Position numbers and translations under genes: made by a program
Notes under the pieces: model-generated
The model's database searches: none
What the model was told of the DNA's origin: nothing
Seen by the model: only the letters and a program-made list of their open reading frames with translations
Assembly (NCBI GenBank): GCA_037074705.1
Contig: JAYJMR010000053.1
Coordinates: 103,534 to 167,533, forward strand
Length of the DNA: 64,000 nucleotides
Origin: Zhengitettix transpicula
Taxonomy: Eukaryota; Arthropoda; Insecta; Orthoptera; Tetrigidae
Direction of reading: 5' to 3'
Shown here: positions 1-9,975 of the stretch, piece after piece
Numbering within the stretch: position 1 is the stretch's first letter
Layout: the number at the start of each line of letters is the position of its first letter

Positions 1-386
1 TTTGTGGTAAATGACTGCGGGCATCTATCACATAGGAATTCTGCTGTCTCAAGTGGTGTTGGATTTCCTTGTGTGGTGCTCGTGTCCTGTACTGCGTCTG
101 GACACGCATGTGCTGTGGGCCTAAGTCCAAGTTGTTTCCCACACGTCTTGCATATGTTAACGTCTTTTGTGGTCATAACGTTATGCTCTCTGTTTAAGTG
201 TCTTTTTAATGACTGTTTAGTCGTGGCCCAATTGGTGGCCTTAAATGCACGCTGGCAGCCGTCCTCCGTGCATTCAGCGTGGTTTAGGGGCGGAAATCTG
301 ATAAGTAGGATGTCATCTATGCGGGCGATTGAGTTTGTACTTTCGTAGAAAGTTTTCGTGATTTCTTCTATGTTGTGTTCTGCCAT
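1..386 (-). CDS. ORF2 N-terminus (RT/endonuclease polyprotein), partial at window edge
   Basis: About 128 N-terminal residues of the replication protein are visible; the rest lies outside the window. The segment carries the first zinc finger and the short C-x2-C module found in the complete copies, and has no indel relative to the copy ending at 9975, so it is still in frame. Its start codon (384-386) overlaps the ORF1 stop as TAATG. By homology it encodes DNA-binding fingers ahead of the reverse transcriptase. Whether this copy is intact downstream cannot be seen. Confidence 0.85.
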   Translation of the reverse strand, partial: MAEHNIEEITKTFYESTNSIARIDDILLIRFPPLNHAECTEDGCQRAFKATNWATTKQSLKRHLNREHNVMTTKDVNICKTCGKQLGLRPTAHACPDAVQDTSTTQGNPTPLETAEFLCDRCPQSFTT

Positions 387-1558
387 TATTGGTCTTCTAT
401 TATTGGCATTGATGGTCCAGCGCTTTTCAGCTTTTTGCTTATGTCCTGTGGTGCTGCCGGGGCTTTTGCTTTTACCGCAGCTTTCGTTCTCCTTTTTCTT
501 TTGGGCTGAGATTCGCTTCCTTTCTCGTCCGAGGAGCTGTCACTCACTAAGTTTGTTTGTGTTTCCATTTCCTCAGGAGGATTTGCGTTTTTTCTCTCCT
601 TGGCTGGTGGCGCTGTTGGTGTTTTAAATTCCGCGATCAATTCCTCTAGTATTTGTCCATTCTCATCTTCTGTGGCGGTAGTGGTGATTTTGTTTGTCTC
701 CATCGGGTCAACTTCATCCCTCTCATTGGCGGGGATTTGTAGTTTATTTTTCTGCTTTTTATCGGGGCGGGCTATTTCTGGAAATTTTATCGTCGACTCA
801 ATCCCGATTTTGTTGGCTGGACAGTCTTTCCCACGGTGGTCAGCCGAGCCACACCATTTGCACCCCATTGTGCAGTCTTCACTGACGTGTCCTTTATTTT
901 TGCAATTAAAACACTGCCTCTCAGGGCAGGCTCCTGCAACGTGGTCCAGCGCCTGGCATAGGCGGCACCGTCTTTCCATCCCTTGGTAAGTAATATTGAT
1001 TTTAACAGCCCCTATGAATATCGCGCTGGGGATCTTGTCCCCTTTCACGTATCCGAACATTTTCCCCGTCTGGAACCCGAAATTGTCAGTTATGTCGCCA
1101 ACGTGTATTATTTCGCAGTGTTCTGCAAGTTTGGCTTTAATGGTAGCCGTATCTATCATTATGGATGGGTTATATATCCATATTTTGGTGTTTCTGGGTA
1201 CGAAAGCGGTGACTTTAAATTCTGTTTCGTTGACTAAAAATGGTGACTTTCGAATTAATTTATCAACTAACATTGGTGAGGCCAGGACAACGTGTATCTC
1301 GTTGTTTACTTGTCTCATAGCCGTAATATCGGCTACTGTTGCGTCTATATTACGGCTGAGGCTATTGGCGAAGCTTTTCTTAATTTCGTCCGTGATCATT
1401 TGCGTTCCGAGGGTAGGGGTGCACTTTACAGCGCGCCGCCTATCATATCCTACATTGCTCGTGGGCGTGAGGTTCAGAGCATTTCTGGCAGCGATTGCCG
1501 CAAACGAGGTTTTCGGTTGGATGTTTGGTCCAGGGTCTTCCCTGGCATCCGAATTCAT
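386..1558 (-). CDS. ORF1, gag-like protein with three CCHC zinc knuckles (copy A)
   Basis: A 390-residue reading frame starting at the internal methionine of MNSDAREDPG. Three C-x2-C-x4-H-x4-C knuckles follow one another in the second half, as expected for an RNA-binding gag-like ORF1 that coats the element RNA. The C-terminus is basic (KRKRRTKAAVK). In this copy the upstream ATG used in the other two copies is ATT, and an in-frame TAG lies further upstream, so translation must begin at the later ATG and the protein is 11 residues shorter. Several replacements separate it from the other copies (for example METNKITTTATED against METDKTTTTAKED). The frame has no breaks, so the copy may still be coding. 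Confidence 0.85.
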   Translation of the reverse strand: MNSDAREDPGPNIQPKTSFAAIAARNALNLTPTSNVGYDRRRAVKCTPTLGTQMITDEIKKSFANSLSRNIDATVADITAMRQVNNEIHVVLASPMLVDKLIRKSPFLVNETEFKVTAFVPRNTKIWIYNPSIMIDTATIKAKLAEHCEIIHVGDITDNFGFQTGKMFGYVKGDKIPSAIFIGAVKINITYQGMERRCRLCQALDHVAGACPERQCFNCKNKGHVSEDCTMGCKWCGSADHRGKDCPANKIGIESTIKFPEIARPDKKQKNKLQIPANERDEVDPMETNKITTTATEDENGQILEELIAEFKTPTAPPAKERKNANPPEEMETQTNLVSDSSSDEKGSESQPKRKRRTKAAVKAKAPAAPQDISKKLKSAGPSMPIIEDQ

Positions 1559-1633
1559 GATGGGGCTGGCCGACTGGCCTGACCCTTCAATGTTCGCGGC
1601 GTAGATTCGGGGATTTGGGGTTGACTAAGCCCC

Positions 1634-1686
1634 GATCACAAGTACGACCCCGAAGGGCTGGTTTCACCCACGCGACACTTGTGATC
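1634..1686 (-). promoter_or_regulatory. Long RNA stem in the element 5' UTR ahead of ORF1 (copy A)
   Basis: The arms gatcacaagt (1634-1643) and acttgtgatc (1677-1686) are perfectly complementary over 10 bp. The ~33-nt interior contains a CCC-UUCG-GGG mini-hairpin in sense orientation. The other copies keep the pairing with different bases. Confidence 0.6.
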
Positions 1687-1863
1687 TTCGCCCTCCTCTC
1701 TTTATCTATCGCTAGTTGAACTAGCGAAATTGCCCAGAGACCACGATGGGACGTGAGAGGTCGGACTTGCTAATAGAGCTGTCACAGACAGACGGCGTTT
1801 CCTGATGGTCAATCAGGGCCTTTATTAGCCTTTGGTCTCGCCGGAAAAGGGTAAAGCGTAAAG

Positions 1864-2351
1864 CAAGTTGCTTACGCGACAATGATTTGTCGGCCTTGGC
1901 TGATTTACCAAGGAACAAGCCGAAGCAAGAATCGATAGACAAAGTTGATGTAAAAGAACGAAAGTCGTGAGCTTTGTGATCTTTGGCTGATTCGCCAAAG
2001 TACAAAGACAAGATAAAACAAAGCAAAGCAGAATGCAACAATTCAACAGCAACGATAGGGCTGTTGGATAATAAGCACACTAGACTTTCAGTGTGACTTA
2101 CACTGGAGTCAAGTTGCTTGCGTGACAAAGACTTGTCGGCCTTGGCTGATTAGCCAAGGAACAAGACGAAATGAAAAAACAAGGAACAAAGTTTAAAGAA
2201 AAACGAAAAACGTGAGCTTTGTGGTTTTTGGCTGATTCGCCAAAGTACAAAGTCACAACAAAACGAGGCAAAATGCCACAACAAGTGAAGAGAAACAATC
2301 AGGTTGTTGGGTAGTAAGTACACTAGACTTCTGGTGCGACTTACACTGGAG
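1864..2351 (-). repeat. Two tandem ~243-bp repeats in the element 5' UTR (copy A)
   Basis: Repeat one is about 1864-2108 and repeat two about 2110-2351. Each begins with caagttgctt and ends with gacttacactggag. Each contains two small palindromes of the form TTGGC-(6)-GCCAA. The repeats are clearly diverged from each other. They may carry promoter or RNA-structural signals, but the sequence does not show which. Confidence 0.75.
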
Positions 2352-2493
2352 GAGTGGAGCAGGGCTTATATGGCCCGGCCTGGATAAGGGGAATGTGAGA
2401 GGTAAGATTTTAGGGCGGGATAATTCAAGAACGGTGGGTGGTAGGGGTATGAAATTTGGTAGGTTTGGCGAGGATTAATAAGGTGGAGGAAAT

Positions 2494-2630
2494 GCAGCAG
2501 TTAAGCTCGCTCTAGGAGCGCCGTTAACCGAAAAAACGGTTAAAGTGTTCTCTCCTGCTGCGGAAATGCGACACTCAAGCTCGTACAAGTACGCCACTGT
2601 CTATAAGACAGATGTGTTCTCTTGTGTCAC
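2494..2630 (-). promoter_or_regulatory. Twin three-way-junction RNA motifs near the element 5' end (copy A)
   Basis: Two consecutive foldable blocks, 2568-2630 and 2494-2561, of the same design as those described at 12081-12217. The linker between them differs by one base from the other copies; the paired segments are the same. Confidence 0.6.
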
Positions 2631-2693
2631 GGATAATGAAAAGGGATAGATATAGATATAACGAATGTTCAGAGCAGTTGGAAAGACCAAGTA

Positions 2694-2731
2694 ACTACAC
2701 TTTGATCTTAGCCAAAAGGCCGAGAAGCGAT
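2694..2731 (-). pseudogene. U2 snRNA 5' fragment (nt 1-38), gene A
   Basis: This matches nt 1-38 of the intact U2 genes, from the AUCGCUUCUCGG start to the GUGUAGU that is cut by the element. It retains the upstream promoter flank, so a transcript could start here and run into the element, but no functional U2 can be made. Confidence 0.95.
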
Positions 2732-3316
2732 AAAGATTCCTCGATCGGGACGGTCTTTTATTCCGGACACCATTGTAATCAACGGGGAGCATTGTTAAAT
2801 GTTTCTGCGGCAATACGTCGAAACACGCGGTCCCCGCGAAACGCCTGAAATCCTGATCGGAAAGTGAGGTCAACCGTCGAATGCTTAAATATCGCGGGAA
2901 AGGAAACAATTGGCTTCAAAGATAAAAATATTTGAAATGTATCAACAGTTTTATTGTTACAGTACGTCCCCACCTAGCGGCACTTACCTGCACTCGCTGC
3001 AGGGTGATACGTAAATGTAAGAGAAAAAAATTAAATTCCTCACGTAAACACACGAGTTCCGTCAAATTGAGCAAAAAAGAAATGACGTCGTCTAAGAAAC
3101 GAATAGACAGTCAGAGTTCGGTGCGAATTAAGTGGAATTGATAACGGTTACAATTTTTCACGTTGACGTTTCCATTGTTACGCGGTCTTTGTAAACAAAG
3201 TTAATATTTGTCTTTAAACAGTACGCGCTCACATGTACGCGACATTTAAAAATTTTCCCCATTTTTTAAATATATATTTATTTATTTAAATATATATAGA
3301 AGTAAAAAAAAATGGT

Positions 3317-3319
<3 letters not shown>
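2732..3319 (-). promoter_or_regulatory. U2 upstream flank and promoter, period 1
   Basis: 588 bp upstream of the U2 start. The promoter should lie in the first ~70 bp by analogy with insect snRNA genes, whose proximal element sits around -60 to -40. The distal part is very AT-rich, with a near-palindromic TTTAAATATATA block at about 3266-3300, and runs into the first satellite T tract. No protein-coding gene is seen. Confidence 0.6.
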
Positions 3320-3356
<37 letters not shown>

Positions 3357-3539
3357 TCACAGAAGAGTGTATATATATATACATGTAAAGAAACTTTAGT
3401 AGAGAAGAAATTAAAATTATAAAATAATTCGATCCGCGGAATATTAATTTGTAAGTTTTTACTAATGTTCGCTTGCAACAGCTATGCTGCGTGCGTGCGG
3501 CGGCGAGGAAGACGTTCGTAGATTACAACGGGCAGTCGT

Positions 3540-3580
<41 letters not shown>

Positions 3581-3763
3581 TCACAGAAGAGTGTATATAT
3601 ATATACATGTAAAGAAACTTTAGTAGAGAAGAAATTAAAATTATAAAATAATTCGATCCGCGGAATATTAATTTGTAAGTTTTTACTAATGTTCGCTTGC
3701 AACAGCTATGCTGCGTGCGTGCGGCGGCGAGGAAGACGTTCGTAGATTACAACGGGCAGTCGT

Positions 3764-3810
<47 letters not shown>

Positions 3811-3993
3811 TCACAGAAGAGTGTATATATATATACATGTAAAGAAACTTTAGTAGAGAAGAAATTAAAATTATAAAATAATTCGATCCGCGGAATATTA
3901 ATTTGTAAGTTTTTACTAATGTTCGCTTGCAACAGCTATGCTGCGTGCGTGCGGCGGCGAGGAAGACGTTCGTAGATTACAACGGGCAGTCGT

Positions 3994-4044
<51 letters not shown>

Positions 4045-4227
4045 TCACAGAAGAGTGTATATATATATACATGTAAAGAAACTTTAGTAGAGAAGAAATT
4101 AAAATTATAAAATAATTCGATCCGCGGAATATTAATTTGTAAGTTTTTACTAATGTTCGCTTGCAACAGCTATGCTGCGTGCGTGCGGCGGCGAGGAAGA
4201 CGTTCGTAGATTACAACGGGCAGTCGT

Positions 4228-4274
<47 letters not shown>

Positions 4275-4457
4275 TCACAGAAGAGTGTATATATATATAC
4301 ATGTAAAGAAACTTTAGTAGAGAAGAAATTAAAATTATAAAATAATTCGATCCGCGGAATATTAATTTGTAAGTTTTTACTAATGTTCGCTTGCAACAGC
4401 TATGCTGCGTGCGTGCGGCGGCGAGGAAGACGTTCGTAGATTACAACGGGCAGTCGT

Positions 4458-4509
<52 letters not shown>

Positions 4510-4692
4510 TCACAGAAGAGTGTATATATATATACATGTAAAGAAACTTTAGTAGAGAAGAAATTAAAATTATAAAATAATTCGATCCGCGGAATATTAA
4601 TTTGTAAGTTTTTACTAATGTTCGCTTGCAACAGCTATGCTGCGTGCGTGCGGCGGCGAGGAAGACGTTCGTAGATTACAACGGGCAGTCGT

Positions 4693-4739
<47 letters not shown>

Positions 4740-5143
4740 TCACAGAAGAGTGTATATATATATACATGTAAAGAAACTTTAGTAGAGAAGAAATTAAAAT
4801 TATAAAATAATTCGATCCGCGGAATATTAATTTGTAAGTTTTTACTAATGTTCGCTTGCAACAGCTATGCTGCGTGCGTGCGGCGGCGAGGAAGACGTTC
4901 GTAGATTACAACGGGCAGTCGTGTTTTTTTTTTTTTTGTTTTTTGTTTTTTTTTTTTAACTCACAGAAGAGTGTATATATATATACATGTAAAGAAACTT
5001 TAGTAGAGAAGAAATTAAAATTATAAAATAATTCGATCCGCGGAATATTAATTTGTAAGTTTTTACTAATGTTCGCTTGCAACAGCTATGCTGCGTGCGT
5101 GCGGCGGCGAGGAAGACGTTCGTAGATTACAACGGGCAGTCGT

Positions 5144-5195
<52 letters not shown>

Positions 5196-5378
5196 TCACA
5201 GAAGAGTGTATATATATATACATGTAAAGAAACTTTAGTAGAGAAGAAATTAAAATTATAAAATAATTCGATCCGCGGAATATTAATTTGTAAGTTTTTA
5301 CTAATGTTCGCTTGCAACAGCTATGCTGCGTGCGTGCGGCGGCGAGGAAGACGTTCGTAGATTACAACGGGCAGTCGT

Positions 5379-5416
<38 letters not shown>

Positions 5417-5599
5417 TCACAGAAGAGTGTATATATATATACATGTAAAGAAACTTTAGTAGAGAAGAAATTAAAATTATAAAATAATTCGATCCGCGGA
5501 ATATTAATTTGTAAGTTTTTACTAATGTTCGCTTGCAACAGCTATGCTGCGTGCGTGCGGCGGCGAGGAAGACGTTCGTAGATTACAACGGGCAGTCGT

Positions 5600-5647
<48 letters not shown>

Positions 5648-5835
5648 TCACAGAAGAGTGTATATATATATACATGTAAAGAAACTTTAGTAGAGAAGAA
5701 ATTAAAATTATAAAATAATTCGATCCGCGGAATATTAATTTGTAAGTTTTTACTAATGTTCGCTTGCAACAGCTATGCTGCGTGCGTGCGGCGGCGAGGA
5801 AGACGTTCGTAGATTACAACGGGCAGTCGTGTTTT
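3320..5835. repeat. Poly(T)-linked U2-spacer satellite, array S1 (~11 units)
   Basis: Tandem units with a 187-nt core, from AACTCACAGAAGAGTG to GGGCAGTCGTG, separated by T tracts. About 11 units are counted. One T tract (about 4924-4957) is interrupted by two Gs in the pattern T15-G-T6-G-T13. On the U2-sense strand the tracts are poly(A). Lysine- or phenylalanine-rich reading frames through these tracts are not genes. Confidence 0.97.
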
Positions 5836-6433
5836 GCGATGGCCGCCCAAGAGGCGCTCTGCTAGGTGGAATAAACGTATATTGCATACATTGTTTATAA
5901 ATGTATATCGAAATCCAGACGTCGGTATTTTACGTCTAAATTATAATAAAACCGAGATAGATTTATGGGAAAGTGACAGAATTAAAAGAGGCTTTAACGG
6001 CAACGAACCCCTGTTTTCAATATAGCTACGCAGTTTCCGTCAACAACGAATATTAATTACACTTCCTTTGAGCCGAAAGAAATGAGCGGAAAAAGTACGA
6101 TGTTTTGAATACATATGTATCAGATACATATTCGTAAAAGGCGCGTTATCCTATCGTACTTGCGTGCGTGCGTGCGGCGGCGACGACGACGTTCGCGAAA
6201 TACAAAAGATATATAGGGAGCGTGGTCCAGCTGGTGGCCACGGACAACGGCTTCTCCCGGAAAATTACTTGTACTCGCTGGTGCCCGGTCCTGCCTGCGA
6301 GAAGATGATTGCCGAGAGAGGTGAATCCTGTACTGGATGCGAAATCGCAGTTATTTCAAAATTTACCTGCCTTCCAACTCAATATTTGATACGTCAGAAT
6401 GTTAAACTTCTTTCTTTGTTTGAATTTCAATAA
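5836..6433. other. U2 downstream flank, period 1
   Basis: 598 bp between the satellite and the U2 3' end, without a credible gene. At about 6160-6200 it contains a GCGTGCGTGCGGCGGCGA segment closely related to part of the satellite core. Just beyond the U2 3' end the minus strand reads GTTTAACATTCTGA (about 6396-6409), a weak candidate for an snRNA 3' box. Confidence 0.7.
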
Positions 6434-6586
6434 GGTGGGCCGATCCCGGCGATACTGCAAAGCCGGGCCAACCCGTGACAGATGTGGAGCAAGCTCCTAA
6501 CACTCCGTCATTTTCCAAAAATGAGTTTAATATTCTGGTGGTGCGATGCACCACGTATCAGATATTAAGCTGATAAGAACAGATAC
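6434..6586 (-). pseudogene. U2 snRNA 3' fragment (nt 37-189), gene B
   Basis: This is the remainder of U2, with the Sm site, stem-loop III and stem-loop IV intact, but cut off from its promoter by the element at 6587-12280. The fragment on the other side ends at nt 38, so at most nt 37-38 are duplicated (microhomology or a 2-bp target duplication). Confidence 0.95.
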
Positions 6587-6714
6587 AACAGGTTATAAAA
6601 TATGTTAATGAACAGGCTTAAAACTATCAATCGGTATGTTCTTCAGCTTCTACTACAAACTAATAATACCGTTAAAATCGTAATTGTGAAATTTTAAGGG
6701 CCATGATGCCTCTG

Positions 6715-9700
6715 TCAGTATTGCCGAACGCCCGACAGGTGTTCGGCGTATATGTCTCTTGACCAACGTATGCAGTCTGACACACATAAAATAGACAATA
6801 GTTTTCCGTATTTCCTGGAGCATAACTCTCGCAGGAACGTATCATTTTTCGGGTCCCATGACCCTAGTGCACCAACAATAAAGGGGATTATTTCCACCTT
6901 GTCATATGTTCTGCCGAGGCTTTGTTTGAGGTCCTTGTACCTTTCCTCCTTCCGTGCCCTTGCGTCATCGAAAGCGCTTGGGTGGTTTTCAAACACAATC
7001 GTGACGTCTACGATGAACGCCGTTCGCTGTTTAACTAGAAGGAGGTCAGGTCGTAATAGGCTGCCTTCGGCCACCGGTCTATTTTCAGCGATTAACCGGA
7101 TTTTACCGGTTGCCGCTGCTTTGATCCTTTCCACTATGGCGTTGTGTCGCAGGAGGATAGCTCTGTTATGCGCCGGGCAGTGGTTCGTTACGTGCGGTAG
7201 TGTTTCATCCCTAATATTACAGCGCCGGCATGTCTTTGGGCCTTCGTTAAACCGGTATCCGTTTAGTGGGACAAGTCCTAGCCTCGCCCGGTGAATAAAG
7301 CGCCAGTCGGCGAACCTGGTGTATCTGCCTGTTAGGAGAAAGTGGCTGCTCGTGCGGCTAAGAGCGATGGTTTCGCACACTTTCCCCTGGTGTGGGGCCT
7401 CATGTAGAGTTCTTATATGTCGCGCTTGGTGTGCATTCCGGAGGGTCCGGCAAACTAGGTTCCTGTGTCTGCTGTAGAGGACGATGTTTTCTATCGTGAT
7501 CCGAATGTCAGGTCCGGTTGCCCATTCACATTTGAGGAACCTAGTTGCCGTTCTCGCCCGGGTCCATGTGTTTTTTCTTTTGTTCGTTGTATCCCTGAAT
7601 ATTCCGTCTTGTGCTCCGTTCAAGTACGAGTCTGTTGTCCGGTCGCTTGCATCTTGCCCCGTTCTGTCTTTTATTGTGTTCTTGAGGTCTTCGATTGCCA
7701 GTGACCTAATGACGGGGTCGGGGGATGTTAAGAGCTTGTAGGCCCCGTCGACCGCCATTATGTCACAATCAATTCCGGACTCTGGAATTCCTAGGCAGCC
7801 GGATTGCCTAGACCCGTAGATGTAATGATTTGAGGCGCGGGACGGAACGTTTAACGTGCGTTTTATCAGAGGGCGTATGTGGTTATCTAGTTTTTTCCAA
7901 TCGCCCTTTGTTAATGCGCCAGTCCTCAGGGCGAATTGGGTTATGGGGAAAAAGAACGATTTTATGGCGTCGAGACGTTGCCATGGGGCGAGGCTGGATG
8001 TTAGAATCGCCTCTGCCGTTTCTATGTAATTCCGCAGTGTCGACCAGTCGGATATAATGTTGTGCCCAAAGGGTTTTCCAAGGAAGGTAACTGGTTCATG
8101 GGAGTTGACTGTGCTTATGTTTTCTCCTTCCAGTGTGATATTCGTCGCCCGACAGCCTACTGGGCTAGCTCCGCTGAAGTGCATTGCTCTGCATTTGTGG
8201 GCGTTAAACTTTAGGTTTATTGTTTTTGCCGCTGTTGTTATTGAGTTTATCCGGTTTTGGAGTGTGCAGGGGTCTTTGGCAATTAGGCAGATGTCGTCTG
8301 CAAACGCTAGAACGGCGTGTGCCGCCGCATTTTGATCTTGTTCGGCCTTTTGTAGGAGCGGGTTTACCGCTAGGTTAAAGAGCATCCCACTTAGAGGGCA
8401 CCCCTGCCTCACCCCTGATTGGACAGGTATGGGTTCCGTTTCGCCGTCTTCGAGGACTATGGTGGTAGTGCTGTCTGTATAGATGTCGTTAATTATCGCC
8501 GTGATTTCTTCTCCCGCGTGCCCGTGCCGAAGAGCAGCAGTGATCGCCTCATGGGGGATGGTGCCGAATGCATTGCATATGTCTAACCATGCAATGCAGA
8601 TGTCTGAATGTGTTCTCTTTGCTGTTTCCAGGTAGTTGGTTAGGGCATAGTGGTGTTCAAACACGCCGTCGTACGGGAGGAACCCTTTCTGCGAATGTGA
8701 GAGGACCGCGTGCTTCGTGACCCAGGCTTTGATTCTGTTGGTTAATAGGCCCGCGTATAATTTATATACAGTCCTTAGCAGCGAGATAGGCCTGTAGTTA
8801 GTGACTTCGTTAGGATTTCCGTTTTTGTGAATTAATACAGTCCTGGCCAATTTCCAGGCTTGCGGGATTTTCCTGTATTTCGCGCATATGTTAAATATTA
8901 TTGCCAGGAGTTTGCCCTCTGGGTCGACCGATCGCCAATGGCTGTATGACAGCCTGTCATCTCCTGGGGCGGTGTTTTCGCATCGTTTCAGTTTATTTTC
9001 CACTTCTTTGGCTGAAAATCCTCCTGTCATTACCGGGCTTCGCGGCTGTGGGTGTTCGTCGGCGAATATCTCGCTGTCACATGACGTCCGGCTCCATGTT
9101 TCGCTAAAATGCCTCTTAACTGTTTCGGCCTCTAGGGGGCATTTCTGGCCTTCGCCTTCCAGGATGAGTCTGACTGCTCGGCGTCTGTTTCGCCTGTATA
9201 ATTTTTGGATGAACTCGCAGTCGGTTATGTCTGCTTGTCTCACTTTCCTTGGCGTGTTTGTGGGCTGCGGTAGGTTTACAGCCTCTTGTACTTTTTTGGT
9301 CACTGATTCCAGGACGTCCGAGAATAGTGACCATTTTTCGTTGCTTGCGTCCTCTGATAGTAGAGTTCTAAGTATTCTTCGGTGTGATTGGACTTGGCTT
9401 AATTCTTCTTCTTCGTCATCATCGTCTCCACTGTCAGGCGGGGCTGGCTCAGGGTTAGGTTCCTCCGCTTGAAGGGAGGCCTTGTGATGGACCGGGGGTG
9501 GCTGGTGGGTCGGCAGTGGGTTGTGGGACTGGCGGCTTTCCTTGAGGGATCGCATGACGTGGGCGGCAATATGGTTTTGCAGGCCTCTCCTTGTGGTAAA
9601 TGACTCCGGGCATCTATCACATAGGAATCCTGCTGTCTCATGTGGTGTTGGATTTCCTTGTGTGGTGCTCGTGTCCTGTACTGCGCCTGGACACGCATGT

Positions 9701-9975
9701 GCTGTGGGCCTAAGTCCAAGTTGTTTCCCACACGTCTTGCATATGTTAACGTCTTTTGTGGTCATAACGTTATGCTCTCTGTTTAAGTGCCTTTTTAGTG
9801 ACTGTTTAGTCGTGGCCCAATTGGCGGCCTTGAATGCACGCTGGCAGCCGTCCTCCGTGCATTCAGCGTGGTTTAGGGGCGGAAATCTGATAAGTAGGAT
9901 GTCATCTATTCGGGCGATTGAGTTTGTACTTTCGTAGAAAGTCTTCGTGATTTCTTCTATGTTGTGTTCTGCCAT
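6715..9975 (-). CDS. ORF2: zinc finger / reverse transcriptase / restriction-like endonuclease
   Basis: A 1086-residue replication protein expected to nick U2 DNA and prime reverse transcription of the element RNA there. N-terminal zinc-binding modules lie at C39-C44-H63-H68, C79-C82-H93-C95 and C119-C122-H135-H139, followed by an acidic linker (about 181-191). The reverse transcriptase shows NYRPIS (393-398), a motif A aspartate in AWLD (D465), RQGCPLSG (523-530) and the catalytic FADD (558-561). A C-terminal CCHC (C916, C919, H928, C933) is followed by the RLE signature RPD (975-977), D990 and K1009. This order is that of R2/R4-type elements with an added finger set. The start was chosen because ATG overlaps the ORF1 stop as TAATG and the diverged element at 60721-63963 uses the same point. 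No breaks are seen; activity is untested. Confidence 0.95.
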   Translation of the reverse strand: MAEHNIEEITKTFYESTNSIARIDDILLIRFPPLNHAECTEDGCQRAFKAANWATTKQSLKRHLNREHNVMTTKDVNICKTCGKQLGLRPTAHACPGAVQDTSTTQGNPTPHETAGFLCDRCPESFTTRRGLQNHIAAHVMRSLKESRQSHNPLPTHQPPPVHHKASLQAEEPNPEPAPPDSGDDDDEEEELSQVQSHRRILRTLLSEDASNEKWSLFSDVLESVTKKVQEAVNLPQPTNTPRKVRQADITDCEFIQKLYRRNRRRAVRLILEGEGQKCPLEAETVKRHFSETWSRTSCDSEIFADEHPQPRSPVMTGGFSAKEVENKLKRCENTAPGDDRLSYSHWRSVDPEGKLLAIIFNICAKYRKIPQAWKLARTVLIHKNGNPNEVTNYRPISLLRTVYKLYAGLLTNRIKAWVTKHAVLSHSQKGFLPYDGVFEHHYALTNYLETAKRTHSDICIAWLDICNAFGTIPHEAITAALRHGHAGEEITAIINDIYTDSTTTIVLEDGETEPIPVQSGVRQGCPLSGMLFNLAVNPLLQKAEQDQNAAAHAVLAFADDICLIAKDPCTLQNRINSITTAAKTINLKFNAHKCRAMHFSGASPVGCRATNITLEGENISTVNSHEPVTFLGKPFGHNIISDWSTLRNYIETAEAILTSSLAPWQRLDAIKSFFFPITQFALRTGALTKGDWKKLDNHIRPLIKRTLNVPSRASNHYIYGSRQSGCLGIPESGIDCDIMAVDGAYKLLTSPDPVIRSLAIEDLKNTIKDRTGQDASDRTTDSYLNGAQDGIFRDTTNKRKNTWTRARTATRFLKCEWATGPDIRITIENIVLYSRHRNLVCRTLRNAHQARHIRTLHEAPHQGKVCETIALSRTSSHFLLTGRYTRFADWRFIHRARLGLVPLNGYRFNEGPKTCRRCNIRDETLPHVTNHCPAHNRAILLRHNAIVERIKAAATGKIRLIAENRPVAEGSLLRPDLLLVKQRTAFIVDVTIVFENHPSAFDDARARKEERYKDLKQSLGRTYDKVEIIPFIVGALGSWDPKNDTFLRELCSRKYGKLLSILCVSDCIRWSRDIYAEHLSGVRQY

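Larger units (their letters stand above)
1..2693 (-). mobile_element. Utopia-like U2-specific non-LTR retrotransposon, copy A (3' part outside window)
   Basis: The 5' portion of an element lying in the same orientation as U2. It holds the start of ORF2, all of ORF1 and a 5' UTR of about 1.1 kb, and ends exactly at U2 nt 38 (base 2694). Most of ORF2 and the 3' end lie left of the window. It is homologous throughout to the copy at 6587-12280 but is the most divergent of the three copies of this family, with many substitutions in ORF1 and near the ORF1 start. The family assignment comes from the full-length copies. Confidence 0.9.

Noticed and set aside
3320..5835. CRISPR array
   Set aside because: Units are adjacent near-identical repeats with no unique spacers, in a eukaryotic snRNA locus.
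6164..6433. 89-residue plus-strand frame in each U2 downstream flank, and a 63-residue one at 5834-6025
   Set aside because: Present only because the flank is repeated; no recognisable domain, and the compared flanks are too alike to test for coding selection.
6752..9937. Plus-strand open frames opposite ORF1 and ORF2, such as 8888-9472 and 9521-9937
   Set aside because: They lie antisense to long conserved coding frames and show no motifs; similar shadows recur in every copy.
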